Shown piece by piece: positions 42,435 to 51,703 of a DNA stretch of 64,000 nt. Origin of the DNA: an uncultured Lachnospiraceae bacterium (GTDB lineage Bacteria; Bacillota; Clostridia; Lachnospirales; Lachnospiraceae); the NCBI GenBank assembly GCA_910578475.1, contig CAJTRK010000015.1, positions 1-64,000 on the forward strand. Reading direction: 5' to 3'. The notes beneath the pieces were generated by a model, which worked only from the letters and a program-made list of their open reading frames with translations, was not told where the DNA came from and ran no database searches. A program made the translations under genes and the position numbers. Numbering within the stretch: position 1 is the stretch's first letter; every line of letters begins with the position of its first letter.

Positions 42435-42954
42435 GCGATACCATGCCTTCTTTCAACAATCTGTTCAACTTTTGGATTCCCTGGAAATAGCGCGACTTAA
42501 CCGTCGAAAGATTACAACCGAGCATTTTCGCGATTTCCGTATATTTGAATCCTCCCTGAATCCGCAGAATAACCACTTCTCTCTGCTCCGGAGAAATACC
42601 GATGAGTGCCTGCCGCAGCACCAGTTCATCCTCTACCCGCATGATTTCCGTATCTTCTTTTCCCGTTTCTTCTATTTCTTCGATACAGACCGTTTCTTTT
42701 TTATGCCGAAAATAATCATAGCAGGAATTGCGTGCAATCATAAGCAGATAACCTTTCAGATTCTTATATTGATAGGAATCCACATGTCTGATAAATTTCA
42801 GAAATACATCCTGTGCAATATCATAAGAATCCGTTTCCTGCCCCGTCAGATAGAGGCAGAACCGATAAATCTCATTATAGTATTTCCGAATAATGACATC
42901 CAGAGATTCCTTATCCCCGTTATGAACTTTGCAAATCAGTTCTTTATCTGTCAC
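42421..42954 (-). CDS. ECF-type RNA polymerase sigma factor
   Basis: The protein has sigma region 2 (YYNEIYRFCLYLTG and YDIAQDVFLKF followed by GYLLMIARNSCYDYFRHKK). A short acidic linker leads to region 4 (ISPEQREVVILRIQGGFKYTEIAKMLGCNLSTVKSRYFQGIQKL, cited here as ISPEQREVVILR, FKYTEIAKMLG and STVKSRYFQG). I chose the GTG at 42954, which has AAGGGAAAAG 9 bases upstream. The ATG at 43008 has no ribosome binding site and lies close to the probable transcription start. It heads an operon of membrane protein, ABC ATPase and two permeases, which it probably activates. Confidence 0.9.
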   Translation of the reverse strand: MTDKELICKVHNGDKESLDVIIRKYYNEIYRFCLYLTGQETDSYDIAQDVFLKFIRHVDSYQYKNLKGYLLMIARNSCYDYFRHKKETVCIEEIEETGKEDTEIMRVEDELVLRQALIGISPEQREVVILRIQGGFKYTEIAKMLGCNLSTVKSRYFQGIQKLNRLLKEGMVSHEKN

Positions 42955-43086
42955 CTTTTCTTTTCCCTTCGTAAAACGTCTTACACTTAAATAACGATTC
43001 CGGTTCATAAAAAGTTTATCATATATCCACTTTTTTTCATATTATCGTAGAAAAATAATTATTTATTGTTTTTCAATAAATATTTG

Positions 43087-43115
43087 TTGACATTCATGAT
43101 TTACAGTGTTATATT
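43087..43115 (+). promoter_or_regulatory. Promoter of the DUF2975-HTH-DUF4173 genes
   Basis: TTGACA at 43087-43092, a 17-base spacer and TATATT at 43110-43115 form a strong promoter 64 bases before the start of the DUF2975 gene. Confidence 0.8.
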
Positions 43116-43179
43116 ATGGAAAACGGGAATCCCATTTATTCAACCGTTCAAAATATTGACAGGAAGCAGGAGGTCATTC

Positions 43180-43626
43180 ATGAAAGACAAACTTACGCTG
43201 TTCACCAAATATTTACTGGATTTTATGTATTTTGCGGGTATTTTTGCAACCATTACCCTGCCGTTTTCCATTAAGTTTTACGGAAAATACAATTCCTATT
43301 TCAGAGACAATTATTATTCTCTGCTCGTCGTGCTTTTTCTTTCGGGCATTTTTGCAGTCCTGATACTTCACGAACTGCGCAAAATGTTTCTTTCCGTCAT
43401 CCGGGACGATTGTTTTATTAAGGAAAATGTAAATAGTCTCGATAAGATGAGCATTTACAGTTTCTGCATCGCACTGATAACGGCCTGCCGCCTTTTTATC
43501 TATATTACACCGGCCATTTTTATTGTCATTCTTGTCTTTGTCATTGCGGGGCTGTTCAGCAAAGTGCTGGCGCGGGTTTTTGATAAAGCGATTATTTATA
43601 AACTTGACAATGACTTAACGATATAG
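43180..43626 (+). CDS. DUF2975 family membrane protein
   Basis: The 148-residue protein begins MKDKLTLFTKYLLDFMYFAG and has four membrane helices, with the loop FIKENVNSLDKMSIYSFCIA between the second and third. Both features are typical of DUF2975. Such proteins are nearly always encoded next to a small Cro/CI-type HTH protein, as here. The start is the ATG after GCAGGAGG; the longer frame at 43066 overlaps the promoter. The function of the family is unknown. It lies 20 bases before the HTH gene. Confidence 0.85.
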   Translation: MKDKLTLFTKYLLDFMYFAGIFATITLPFSIKFYGKYNSYFRDNYYSLLVVLFLSGIFAVLILHELRKMFLSVIRDDCFIKENVNSLDKMSIYSFCIALITACRLFIYITPAIFIVILVFVIAGLFSKVLARVFDKAIIYKLDNDLTI

Positions 43627-43646
43627 GGAAGGAGCGTGGTTATAAA

Positions 43647-43871
43647 ATGGCAATTATCATCAATCTGGACGTGGTAATGGCAATGCGCAAAAAAAGCCTG
43701 ACGGAACTTGCGGGTGAAGTGGACATTACCCTTGCCAACCTTTCCATTTTGAAAAACAACAAAGCAAAAGCAATCCGCTTTTCCACACTGGAAGCAATCT
43801 GTAAGGCGCTGGACTGCCAGCCCGGCGATATTCTGCAATATATACAGGAAGAAGAAGACACGGAAAACTGA
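43647..43871 (+). CDS. Small Cro/CI-type HTH regulator (YozG-like)
   Basis: The 74-residue protein is essentially one helix-turn-helix domain: LDVVMAMRKKSLTELAGEVDI, cited in parts as LDVVMAMRKKSL and LAGEVDITLANLS, then IRFSTLEAICKALDCQPGDIL. This matches the YozG-like group paired with DUF2975 proteins. GGAAGGAG precedes the ATG. It is followed 52 bases later by a DUF4173 protein gene. It probably regulates its own operon; the DUF2975 protein may modulate it at the membrane, but this is inference. Confidence 0.9.
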   Translation: MAIIINLDVVMAMRKKSLTELAGEVDITLANLSILKNNKAKAIRFSTLEAICKALDCQPGDILQYIQEEEDTEN

Positions 43872-43923
43872 TTTTATATCGGGTCAAAACAAGCAGCCCA
43901 AAAAGAGAAAGGAGAAATGAAAC

Positions 43924-45495
43924 ATGAATGAAATTTTTCAGAACAATCCGTCAAATGCTTATACCGTAAACAATTATTTCAGGCAGGAAGAAATCAGAAA
44001 AGAAGAAGAGAAAAAAGAAGAGACCATACTGACCAGACAGATGAAAAAACAATTTTCCTTTTTTGCCCCCGCCAGCATCCTGTACGCTCTTTTCTACGCA
44101 TTCTGTCTGTATCGGAATGCTTCGGGTATCACTTACCCTTTTTTCGCCGCAGGAACCTTTTGCTATTTCTTCTTATCTATGAAAAAGTTAGGGGTTCCAT
44201 ACAAAAAAGACAGTCTCTTTTTCATGATTAGTATCATGCTGCTCGGCATTTCCAACTGCTGTACGGATTCGTTACCGCTTTTACTGATGAATAAACTCGG
44301 CATTTTTCTGTTGAGTTTTATTCTGATACTGCATACGATATATTATGATGCCGAATGGAACCTTCCGAAATATCTCGGAGCCATTCTGCGCACAATGGGA
44401 AGAACCGTTACATGCCTGATTTGTCCTTTGATTGACCTGGCTTCTTTTTATGATGCCCAAAAACAGAAAAAAAGCCAAAAGAAAGACTATATTTTATATA
44501 TTATCATTGGAATTTCTTTTTCCATTCCGTTACTCATTATGATGACATCCCTGTTATGCAGCGCCGATGTTGTATTCAGCAACATGATAAATAAGCTTAT
44601 GTGTTTCGATATTTCCTTTCTGGAAATTTTCAAAATCAGCTTTCTTGTCATAACAGTGTTTTTCGTGTCTTACGCGCTCCTGGCCGCCGTATGCAAAAAG
44701 CACATACCGGAAGAAGATTCTGACCACAGAATCGGCGAACCCGTTATCGCGATAACCGTTACCGGAATGCTCTCCGTAATTTATCTGCTGTTCAGCTTTA
44801 TACAGATTTTTTATCTGTTCATCGGCAATATGAAACTTCCAGGCGGTTATACTTATGCCCATTATGCAAGAGAGGGATTTTTTCAGCTCCTTGCCGTCTG
44901 CCTGATTAATCTGCTGATTGTGTTGGTCTGCCTGCATTTTTTTAAGGATAATCTTATCTTAAAGGTGATTCTTACCATTATCAGCGGCTGTACTTTTATT
45001 ATGATTTTATCCAGCGCGCTTCGGATGTTTATGTATATTGCCGCTTATCGTCTTACTTTTCTCCGAATCTTCGTACTATGGGCGCTTGCAGTCATTTTTC
45101 TTCTGATGACAGGCATCACGGTTTTTATTTATTTCCGGCGTTTCCCGCTGTTCTTTTACAGCGTGGCGGTCGTTACCGTATTTTATATCGGTCTGTCCTT
45201 TGCCCATCCGGACTACTGGATAGCCCGTTATAATCTGAATCCAATCAGTACGGATGACACAAATCCGGACACATACACAAGTACGACGGCAAACGAATAT
45301 TATCTTTCCACTCTTTCGGCCGACGCTGCTCCAATTCTGTTGGACGAAAACAGAAATCCTTTTTACCAGACGAAAGCTTCTTACTGGATGGACGTTTACT
45401 CCGGCCGCATAGAAAACAAAACAGAAGAAATGGGAATACGGAAGTTTAACTTTTCTCTCTATATTGCCGGAAAGAAAGGAGGGTTTTTCGATTAA
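43924..45495 (+). CDS. DUF4173 family polytopic membrane protein
   Basis: The 523-residue protein has a charged N-terminus of about 45 residues and about eleven membrane helices. The family signature block GGYTYAHYAREGFFQLLAVC is followed by LRMFMYIAAYRLTFLRIFVLW, cited as LRMFMYIAAY and RLTFLRIFVLW, and the C-terminal outer region begins YWIARYNL. These match DUF4173 (related to DUF4153), a family with no known function. AAAGGAG precedes the ATG. It is probably cotranscribed with the DUF2975 and HTH genes, an arrangement seen in other Firmicutes. Confidence 0.87.
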   Translation: MNEIFQNNPSNAYTVNNYFRQEEIRKEEEKKEETILTRQMKKQFSFFAPASILYALFYAFCLYRNASGITYPFFAAGTFCYFFLSMKKLGVPYKKDSLFFMISIMLLGISNCCTDSLPLLLMNKLGIFLLSFILILHTIYYDAEWNLPKYLGAILRTMGRTVTCLICPLIDLASFYDAQKQKKSQKKDYILYIIIGISFSIPLLIMMTSLLCSADVVFSNMINKLMCFDISFLEIFKISFLVITVFFVSYALLAAVCKKHIPEEDSDHRIGEPVIAITVTGMLSVIYLLFSFIQIFYLFIGNMKLPGGYTYAHYAREGFFQLLAVCLINLLIVLVCLHFFKDNLILKVILTIISGCTFIMILSSALRMFMYIAAYRLTFLRIFVLWALAVIFLLMTGITVFIYFRRFPLFFYSVAVVTVFYIGLSFAHPDYWIARYNLNPISTDDTNPDTYTSTTANEYYLSTLSADAAPILLDENRNPFYQTKASYWMDVYSGRIENKTEEMGIRKFNFSLYIAGKKGGFFD

Positions 45496-45502
45496 CTTTT
45501 TG

Positions 45503-45531
45503 TAGACAGATAACGCGTTTACTGATATTAT
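45503..45531 (+). promoter_or_regulatory. Promoter of the hybrid kinase operon
   Basis: TAGACA at 45503-45508, a 17-base spacer and TATTAT at 45526-45531 form a good promoter 53 bases before the kinase start. Confidence 0.65.
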
Positions 45532-45583
45532 GAGTATGGGTTTTTACTTTAAAACTGACAAAATATATAATGTGTGGTGATAC

Positions 45584-48457
45584 ATGATGAGTATCGCGTT
45601 TTTAGGACTTGGTATTCTGAGTATCAGTGCGATTGTTACTGCATTATATCTTCTGATAAAAGGCGACGGTACCAGAGACCAGAAGTTAATGCAGTACTTT
45701 CTGATGGGTTCTCTGATACAGAATGTCGGATATATGCTGGAACTTACGGCTCCTGCGGCGGATGCTGCCATAGTGGCCGTAAAAATACAGTATTTGGGCT
45801 CAATGCTGATTCCCATCACATACTGTTATTTTATGTTCAGCTATTGTTTCGAAAAAGTACCGGTAAAAATACTGAACGTTCTGAAGGTACTCGACGTAAT
45901 CGTCATAGGGCTTGTTTTTACCTGTGACTTACATCCTTATTATTATCGTCAGATAGACTGGCAGCATACCACAGCCGGACATGGATATCTGGTTCTGGAA
46001 TATGGCCCCGGCTACTGGCTTTTTCTGCTGTGCGGAACAATTATTCCCTATGCTTTTACGTTGTACGCCCTGATTCATGTCTGTATCAAAAAACCGGATT
46101 ATGCGGCGGACAGAAAATATAAACTGATATTAATTCTGTCTTTTATTCCCGTAATCGCATTATGTTCCTATGTCTTAAAACTGACCAACGGATACGACTC
46201 TACGCCGTTTATATTAGGTCTTATCCTTTCCAGCGTAGTGATTTTAATCTGGAGCAGAAAAGTTTACGATTTCAGTAATCTGGCTTCCGGCATTCTGCTC
46301 GACAGTATGAGCGACGGCGTAATTGCAATCGACAAACATAAACGGATTATCAGCTATAATCCCGCCGCAGCCGAAATTTTTCCTGAACTGAGCAGTCAGA
46401 TGGCAGGAAAACATATTGAAGAACTGGAAGGTTTTCCCTCTGATATATTAGGCGAAAACGTACAACAGGAATTTAGTTTAAACGGTTCTTTTTATCAGGG
46501 ACACGTCAGACAGATACCGGACAGGTATGGTGAAAACAAAGGATATGTTATCCTGATTCTGGACGTAACGAATACAAGAAATTACATAGAAGAGATTAAG
46601 CGTGTACGCGAACAGGCAGAGCAGGCCAATATCGCCAAAAGCGCGTTTCTCGCCAATATGTCTCATGAAATCCGCACCCCGATGAATGCTATCGTAGGGC
46701 TGAGCGATATTATTATGGAAGTAAGCAAGGGACGAAAGGTACACGATTATGCCTGTGATATCAAATCTTCTTCACGCAATCTTCTGGCGCTGATTAACGA
46801 CATTCTCGATTTATCCAAAGTGGAAGCGGGAAAAATGGAGCTTGTGCCGACGGAATATCATATCAAAACGTTGGTCAACGAAGTTTTAAATATGATGGAT
46901 ATCGTCGCTTCACAGCGCGGGCTCATGCTGATGAGCGAATACGATATGACAATTCCCTGTCGTTATCTCGGGGATGAAGGAAGAATCAGACAGATACTCA
47001 TTAATATTCTGAACAATGCCCTGAAATTCACCAAACAGGGACATGTAAAAATTTCCGTCACGGGAATGAAGGGAAATACAGAAGGTACGGAACTTCTGAC
47101 TTTCCGGATTGAAGACACCGGATGCGGTATTCGTGAAAAAGATTTAGAAGGAATCTTTGATAATTTCAGACAGCTTGATTCCAAAAGAAACCGGAGCGTA
47201 GAAGGAACGGGACTCGGACTCTCCATTACGAAACATCTTGTGGAACTGATGGATGGCTCCATTAAGGTAGAAAGCGTTTACGGCGAAGGTTCCACGTTTA
47301 TTGTGGAAATCCCGCAAAAGATTACGAATGATAAACCGTTGTCAGAAATACCTGAAGAAGAAGTTAAAAAAGAGGAAACGCTGGAACCTTTTACGGTAAA
47401 AGACTACAAAGTGCTGGTAGTGGATGATAATCAGATTAACAGAAAAGTTGCAAGGTCCTTTTTACAGTCTTACGAACTGGAAATAACGGAAGCCGAAAGT
47501 GGAATGGAAGCAATCAGGCTTGTCCGCGATACACAATTTGATATTATTTTTATGGACCATATGATGCCCGAGATGGATGGTATCGAAACGGTACAGAATA
47601 TTCGAAACGACTATGGGGAAGACAGAAAACTGCCAATCATCATCGCACTGACAGCGAACGCAATGGACGGCGTGCGGGAAAACTTCCTCTCCAACGGATT
47701 CCAGGATTTTATTACAAAACCGCTTGACAGAAAAGCTTTACATATGGTACTTCTGAAATGGATTCCGAAAGAAAACCGCATGACCGGAAAATCATGGTTA
47801 AAACATTTACAATCAGACAGCGATAAATTCCTGGAATTTCAGAAGATATTAATTGAAGGAATTGACACGGACGAAGTGGTTGAACATTATTCAGGCAGCG
47901 CGGAAGAATACAAAGAACTTTTAAACCTGTACTGTCTGGACGGAAAACGTAAACTGAACGTTTTGAAAGAACTTCTGGAAGAACAGGACTACAAAGGCTA
48001 TGGAATTGAAGTGCACGGTTTAAAAAGCGCTTCCGCCAATGTGGGCGCAATGCGTATTTCCAACAGAGCAAGAGAGCAGGAAAAAGCGATAAACAGAGAA
48101 GATTTTACATTTGTTGACAGCCATGCGGGCAAACTTTTGGCCGAATATGAAGAACAGTTAGAATATATCAGAAATTATCTTGAGAAAGACCGAAAAGCAG
48201 AAAAAAACCGCGAAGCAAAAGAACAGAAAATGGAAAAGCCGGCTTTATTACAGGAAATTGAAACTGCTTTGAATCATCTGGAAAACTTTCAGTCAAAAGA
48301 ATGTTCCAATATGATAGAACATATTCTGGAATATCAGCTGGATGCCGATACGGAAACTCAACTTGAAAAAGTAATGGAACTTCTCAAATTATATGAAGAT
48401 GATAAAGCGGAACAGGTACTGCAAAAACTAATTGAAGAAATTCAAAAGGAGGATTGA
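45584..48457 (+). CDS. Hybrid sensor histidine kinase with 7TM, PAS, HisKA, HATPase, receiver and Hpt domains
   Basis: The 957-residue protein has seven membrane helices in the first 225 residues (7TM histidine kinase sensor type). A PAS domain at about 240-335 (SDGVIAIDKHKRIISYNPAA) is followed by a coiled stretch, and HisKA has His361 in NMSHEIRTPMNAIVG. HATPase_c has the boxes NILNNALKF, EDTGCGI and GTGLGLSI. The receiver domain has Asp658 in IIFMDHMMPEMDG, and an Hpt domain has His811 in VHGLKSASANVGA. A full phosphorelay His-Asp-His in one chain points to a separate final receiver, which is the next gene. The ribosome binding site is weak (GTGGTG). The signal is unknown. Confidence 0.95.
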   Translation: MMSIAFLGLGILSISAIVTALYLLIKGDGTRDQKLMQYFLMGSLIQNVGYMLELTAPAADAAIVAVKIQYLGSMLIPITYCYFMFSYCFEKVPVKILNVLKVLDVIVIGLVFTCDLHPYYYRQIDWQHTTAGHGYLVLEYGPGYWLFLLCGTIIPYAFTLYALIHVCIKKPDYAADRKYKLILILSFIPVIALCSYVLKLTNGYDSTPFILGLILSSVVILIWSRKVYDFSNLASGILLDSMSDGVIAIDKHKRIISYNPAAAEIFPELSSQMAGKHIEELEGFPSDILGENVQQEFSLNGSFYQGHVRQIPDRYGENKGYVILILDVTNTRNYIEEIKRVREQAEQANIAKSAFLANMSHEIRTPMNAIVGLSDIIMEVSKGRKVHDYACDIKSSSRNLLALINDILDLSKVEAGKMELVPTEYHIKTLVNEVLNMMDIVASQRGLMLMSEYDMTIPCRYLGDEGRIRQILINILNNALKFTKQGHVKISVTGMKGNTEGTELLTFRIEDTGCGIREKDLEGIFDNFRQLDSKRNRSVEGTGLGLSITKHLVELMDGSIKVESVYGEGSTFIVEIPQKITNDKPLSEIPEEEVKKEETLEPFTVKDYKVLVVDDNQINRKVARSFLQSYELEITEAESGMEAIRLVRDTQFDIIFMDHMMPEMDGIETVQNIRNDYGEDRKLPIIIALTANAMDGVRENFLSNGFQDFITKPLDRKALHMVLLKWIPKENRMTGKSWLKHLQSDSDKFLEFQKILIEGIDTDEVVEHYSGSAEEYKELLNLYCLDGKRKLNVLKELLEEQDYKGYGIEVHGLKSASANVGAMRISNRAREQEKAINREDFTFVDSHAGKLLAEYEEQLEYIRNYLEKDRKAEKNREAKEQKMEKPALLQEIETALNHLENFQSKECSNMIEHILEYQLDADTETQLEKVMELLKLYEDDKAEQVLQKLIEEIQKED

Positions 48458-48463
48458 TTGTAA

Positions 48464-48886
48464 GTGGAAGAAAAATTCACAATACTGGCCGTTGATGATA
48501 ACAGCATCAGTCTGGCTACCATTGAACAGGAATTGAAGAGAAAATATAATGTAGTTCCTGTAAATTCGGGAGTACGCGCCCTGCAATATCTGAAACAGAA
48601 GACTCCTCCTGATTTAATATTGCTGGATGTCCAGATGGCATTGAAAGACGGCGTAGAAACGCTGCGCGATATTCGCAAAATGGAAAATTGCGAGAAAATC
48701 CCTGTTATCATGCTTACATCACAACGAGAAAAAAATGTTATTCTGGAAAGTTCCAAGCTTGGAATCAACGATTATGTTTTGAAACCATTTAATGCTCAGG
48801 ATTTACACGACAGAATCGAACGTGTCCTGAACAAAAAAGAAACAATAGAGCATTTTGTGGATTTAAGAGAAGAGAAGGGAGAGTAA
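48464..48886 (+). CDS. Single-domain response regulator (receiver only)
   Basis: The 140-residue protein is a lone receiver domain. It has acidic pair AVDDNS near residue 10, phosphorylation site Asp55 in LILLDVQMALKDG, and LTSQRE and VLKPF for the conserved Thr/Ser and Lys. It has no DNA-binding or enzymatic output domain. The start is GTG after AAAGGAGG. It begins 6 bases after the hybrid kinase and is probably the end receiver of that phosphorelay. Output must act through protein contact, and the CofE-like enzyme gene 8 bases downstream is a candidate partner. Confidence 0.92.
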   Translation: MEEKFTILAVDDNSISLATIEQELKRKYNVVPVNSGVRALQYLKQKTPPDLILLDVQMALKDGVETLRDIRKMENCEKIPVIMLTSQREKNVILESSKLGINDYVLKPFNAQDLHDRIERVLNKKETIEHFVDLREEKGE

Positions 48887-48894
48887 ATATAATT

Positions 48895-50085
48895 ATGGAA
48901 AGAAAAGTAGGAACCGTATCAAGAGGTATCCGTTGTCCCATTATCCGGGAGGGCGATGACCTCGTAAAAATCGTTACGGAAAGCGTATTAGAAGCGGCAA
49001 AAAGTGAAGGATTTGAGTTGCGTGACAAAGATGTTATCGCGGTAACGGAATCAATCGTGGCGAGGGCACAGGGCAATTACGCATCGGTAGAAGCGATTGC
49101 GAAAGATGTCAGAACAAAACTTGGCGGAGAGACCATCGGCGTTATCTTCCCGATTTTATCCAGAAACCGCTTCGCAATCTGCCTGCGCGGTATCGCAATG
49201 GGCGCGAAAAAAGTCGTTTTAATGCTCAGTTATCCAAGCGATGAAGTAGGAAACGAACTCGTTTCCCTTGATAAACTGGATGAAGCCGGAATTAATCCTT
49301 ACAGCGACGTACTTACCCTTGAGAAATACCGTGAACTTTTCGGAGAAAACAAGCATCCTTTCACAGGTGTGGATTATGTCGATTATTATGGAAATCTGAT
49401 AAAAGAAGCGGGCACGGAAGTAGAAATCATTTTTGCAAACGACTGCAGAAGCATTCTTCCTTATGCGAAAAATATCCTGAACTGCGATATTCATACGAGA
49501 GCGCGCACCAAGAGACTGTTAAAAGCGGCGGGCGCGGAAACGGTTATGGGCATGGATGATATTCTCACAAGCCCGGTAGACGGAAGCGGATGCAATGAAA
49601 AATACGGTCTGCTCGGTTCCAACAAATCGACAGAAGATATGATTAAACTTTTCCCGAGAGAATGCACGGACCTGGTAATGGATATCCAAAAGGAAATTTT
49701 AGAAAAGACCGGAAAACATGTGGAAGTCATGGTATACGGAGACGGCGCCTTCAAAGACCCTGTCGGAAAAATCTGGGAACTGGCAGACCCTTGTGTATCT
49801 CCTGCGAGCACTCCCGGTCTGGACGGCACGCCTAACGAGGTGAAATTGAAATATCTTGCGGACAACGATTTCAAAGATTTATCCGGCGAAGCGTTAAAAG
49901 AAGCAATTTCCAACCGTATCAGAGAGAAAAAAGACAATCTGGTAGGCGATATGGCTTCTCAGGGAACGACTCCGAGAAGACTGACGGATTTAATCGGTTC
50001 TCTTTGCGATTTAACGAGCGGTTCCGGCGACAAAGGAACTCCCGTTATTTTGATTCAGGGATATTTTGATAATTATACAAATTAA
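48895..50085 (+). CDS. Coenzyme F420:L-glutamate ligase-like (CofE-like) protein
   Basis: The 396-residue protein resembles the F420-0 glutamate ligase domain. It has VGTVSRGIRCPIIREGDDL at the start, KDVIAVTESIVARAQGNY, IFPILSRNRFAICL, VMVYGDGAFKDPVGKIWELADP, and DMASQGTTPRRLTDLIGSL at the C-terminus. True CofE proteins add glutamate to F420, but Firmicutes of this kind are not known to make F420. The homologue may thus ligate an amino acid to another phosphorylated or lactyl-type acceptor. It starts 8 bases after the receiver gene with AAGGGAG upstream, and it is followed by a terminator. Its substrate is unknown. Confidence 0.85.
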   Translation: MERKVGTVSRGIRCPIIREGDDLVKIVTESVLEAAKSEGFELRDKDVIAVTESIVARAQGNYASVEAIAKDVRTKLGGETIGVIFPILSRNRFAICLRGIAMGAKKVVLMLSYPSDEVGNELVSLDKLDEAGINPYSDVLTLEKYRELFGENKHPFTGVDYVDYYGNLIKEAGTEVEIIFANDCRSILPYAKNILNCDIHTRARTKRLLKAAGAETVMGMDDILTSPVDGSGCNEKYGLLGSNKSTEDMIKLFPRECTDLVMDIQKEILEKTGKHVEVMVYGDGAFKDPVGKIWELADPCVSPASTPGLDGTPNEVKLKYLADNDFKDLSGEALKEAISNRIREKKDNLVGDMASQGTTPRRLTDLIGSLCDLTSGSGDKGTPVILIQGYFDNYTN

Positions 50086-50108
50086 GACATATTGTTCCAT
50101 ATATAGAA

Positions 50109-50142
50109 AAACGGCGCATTCCATGAAAAGAATGTGCCGTTT
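50109..50142. terminator. Terminator after the CofE-like gene
   Basis: AAACGGCGCATTC (50109-50121) and GAATGTGCCGTTT (50130-50142) form a 13-base-pair stem with one G-T pair and an 8-base loop. It lies between convergent genes and can serve both. Confidence 0.85.
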
Positions 50143-50166
50143 CTGTTTATGTCTCAATACGATATT

Positions 50167-51531
50167 TTAACATTTTTTCGGATTCATTCTCTGCATTTCT
50201 CTGATTACGCTCATGCCAATCGGTACGGATATTACAAGCGTCAGCACATCCGAAACCGCCTGACAGATTTCGACACCGAACAGTCCGAGAAAATGAGGCA
50301 ATATCATAATCAACGGAATAAAACAGAGTCCCTGCCTTGCCGACGCTACAATGGACGCTTTCAATCCCTTTCCGACAGACTGCAGCATCATATTACACAT
50401 GACAATCCAGGCATTTAACGGAAAAGCGATGACCTGATACCGTAAAGCGGCCGTTCCGACTTCGATAACTTTTAAATCGTCTTTCCTGAACAAAGTCACC
50501 AGTTCCGGCGCAAAAATAAATCCCGCCGTTCCCACAAGCAGCAGAAATACAAAAGCGTATCTGACACAGAACCAAAATGCTTCAAGCACTCTGTCGTTCT
50601 TTCCGGCTCCATAATTGAATCCGCAAACGGGCTGAAATCCCTGACCGAATCCAATTAATGCGGAATTGGCAAACATCGAAACACGCGATACGATTGACAT
50701 ACCCGCAATCGCTGCATCTCCATGAAAACCGGCCGCACGATTCAGAAAAATTGTGGCAACGCTCGCAAGACCCTGTCTGCATAAAGAAGGCGTGCCTCCC
50801 CGCACAATCTCTTGAAAAAAATAAAGGCTCGGTTTAAAGTTGCAGAATCGTATCTGCATATTGCCGCCTCTTCGAATCATTATCAGAAGCAGTATAAAAC
50901 TTACATACTGGCTAATCGTTGTTGCCAAAGCTGCCCCGGCGATGCCTAGCTGACATCCGAATATCAAAACCGGGTCGAGCACTATATTCAGCACCGCACC
51001 AGTTACAATTCCAATCATCGCATAAAAAGCGCTTCCCTGATACCGCATTTGATTATTCAAAACAAGCGATGTCGTCATAGCCGGCGTACCGAGCAGAATA
51101 ATCCACAGATAAGTGACCGTATACGGCAGTATCGTGTCGGTTGAACCGAGCAGATATGCCAATGGCTCGATAAAAACAAGGCCTGCTGCCATTAACACAA
51201 TTCCTGCAATAAATGCGGTAAAAAACCCGACCGCCGCCATTTTCTCGGCTTCTTCCGTCTCTTTCGCGCCCAATTTTCTGGAGATGAAATTGCCGGAACC
51301 GTGGCCAAAGAAAAATCCGACCGCCTGAATAATTGCCATTACAGAAAAAACGATTCCTACCGCGCCGGTCGCCTGCGTATCGATTCTTCCGACAAAAAAG
51401 GTATCTGCCATGTTATAGAAAGAAGTAATCAGCATACTCAGAATCGTAGGAACCGCCAGCGTACATACCAGTTTTTTAACCGGCGTTTCCAACATATAAT
51501 TCCTTTTTTCTTCCGCATTTACAAAATTCAT
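50167..51531 (-). CDS. MATE family multidrug efflux transporter
   Basis: The 454-residue protein has twelve membrane helices in two related halves. Typical MATE segments are VPTILSMLITSFYNMADTFFVG near the start, cited as VPTILSMLITSFYNMAD, then GSGNFISRKLG, and the second-half GFGQGFQPVCGFNYGAG. Such pumps expel cationic drugs in exchange for Na+ or protons. The start is the ATG giving MNFVNAEEKRNYML, after AGAAAGGAG; the longer frame starts at the ribosome binding site itself. It is transcribed alone. Substrates are unknown. Confidence 0.93.
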   Translation of the reverse strand: MNFVNAEEKRNYMLETPVKKLVCTLAVPTILSMLITSFYNMADTFFVGRIDTQATGAVGIVFSVMAIIQAVGFFFGHGSGNFISRKLGAKETEEAEKMAAVGFFTAFIAGIVLMAAGLVFIEPLAYLLGSTDTILPYTVTYLWIILLGTPAMTTSLVLNNQMRYQGSAFYAMIGIVTGAVLNIVLDPVLIFGCQLGIAGAALATTISQYVSFILLLIMIRRGGNMQIRFCNFKPSLYFFQEIVRGGTPSLCRQGLASVATIFLNRAAGFHGDAAIAGMSIVSRVSMFANSALIGFGQGFQPVCGFNYGAGKNDRVLEAFWFCVRYAFVFLLLVGTAGFIFAPELVTLFRKDDLKVIEVGTAALRYQVIAFPLNAWIVMCNMMLQSVGKGLKASIVASARQGLCFIPLIMILPHFLGLFGVEICQAVSDVLTLVISVPIGMSVIREMQRMNPKKC

Positions 51532-51703
51532 AAAAATGCAGCTCCTTTCTTTTCGTTCCATAATAATTTTGTTAAAATAATAATTGGGTATCTTGTTATG
51601 CAGACGAACAGGTATAAAATAAGAAATTTTTTATATACTATTTGAATCATACTCTTTTCTGACAATAAAATCAAATGCGGAATAACTGGAAAGGAACAAA
51701 ATT

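Noticed and set aside
42094..42990. 298-codon plus-strand frame opposite the sigma factor
   Set aside because: It runs across two minus-strand genes with clear domain motifs and has no ribosome binding site.
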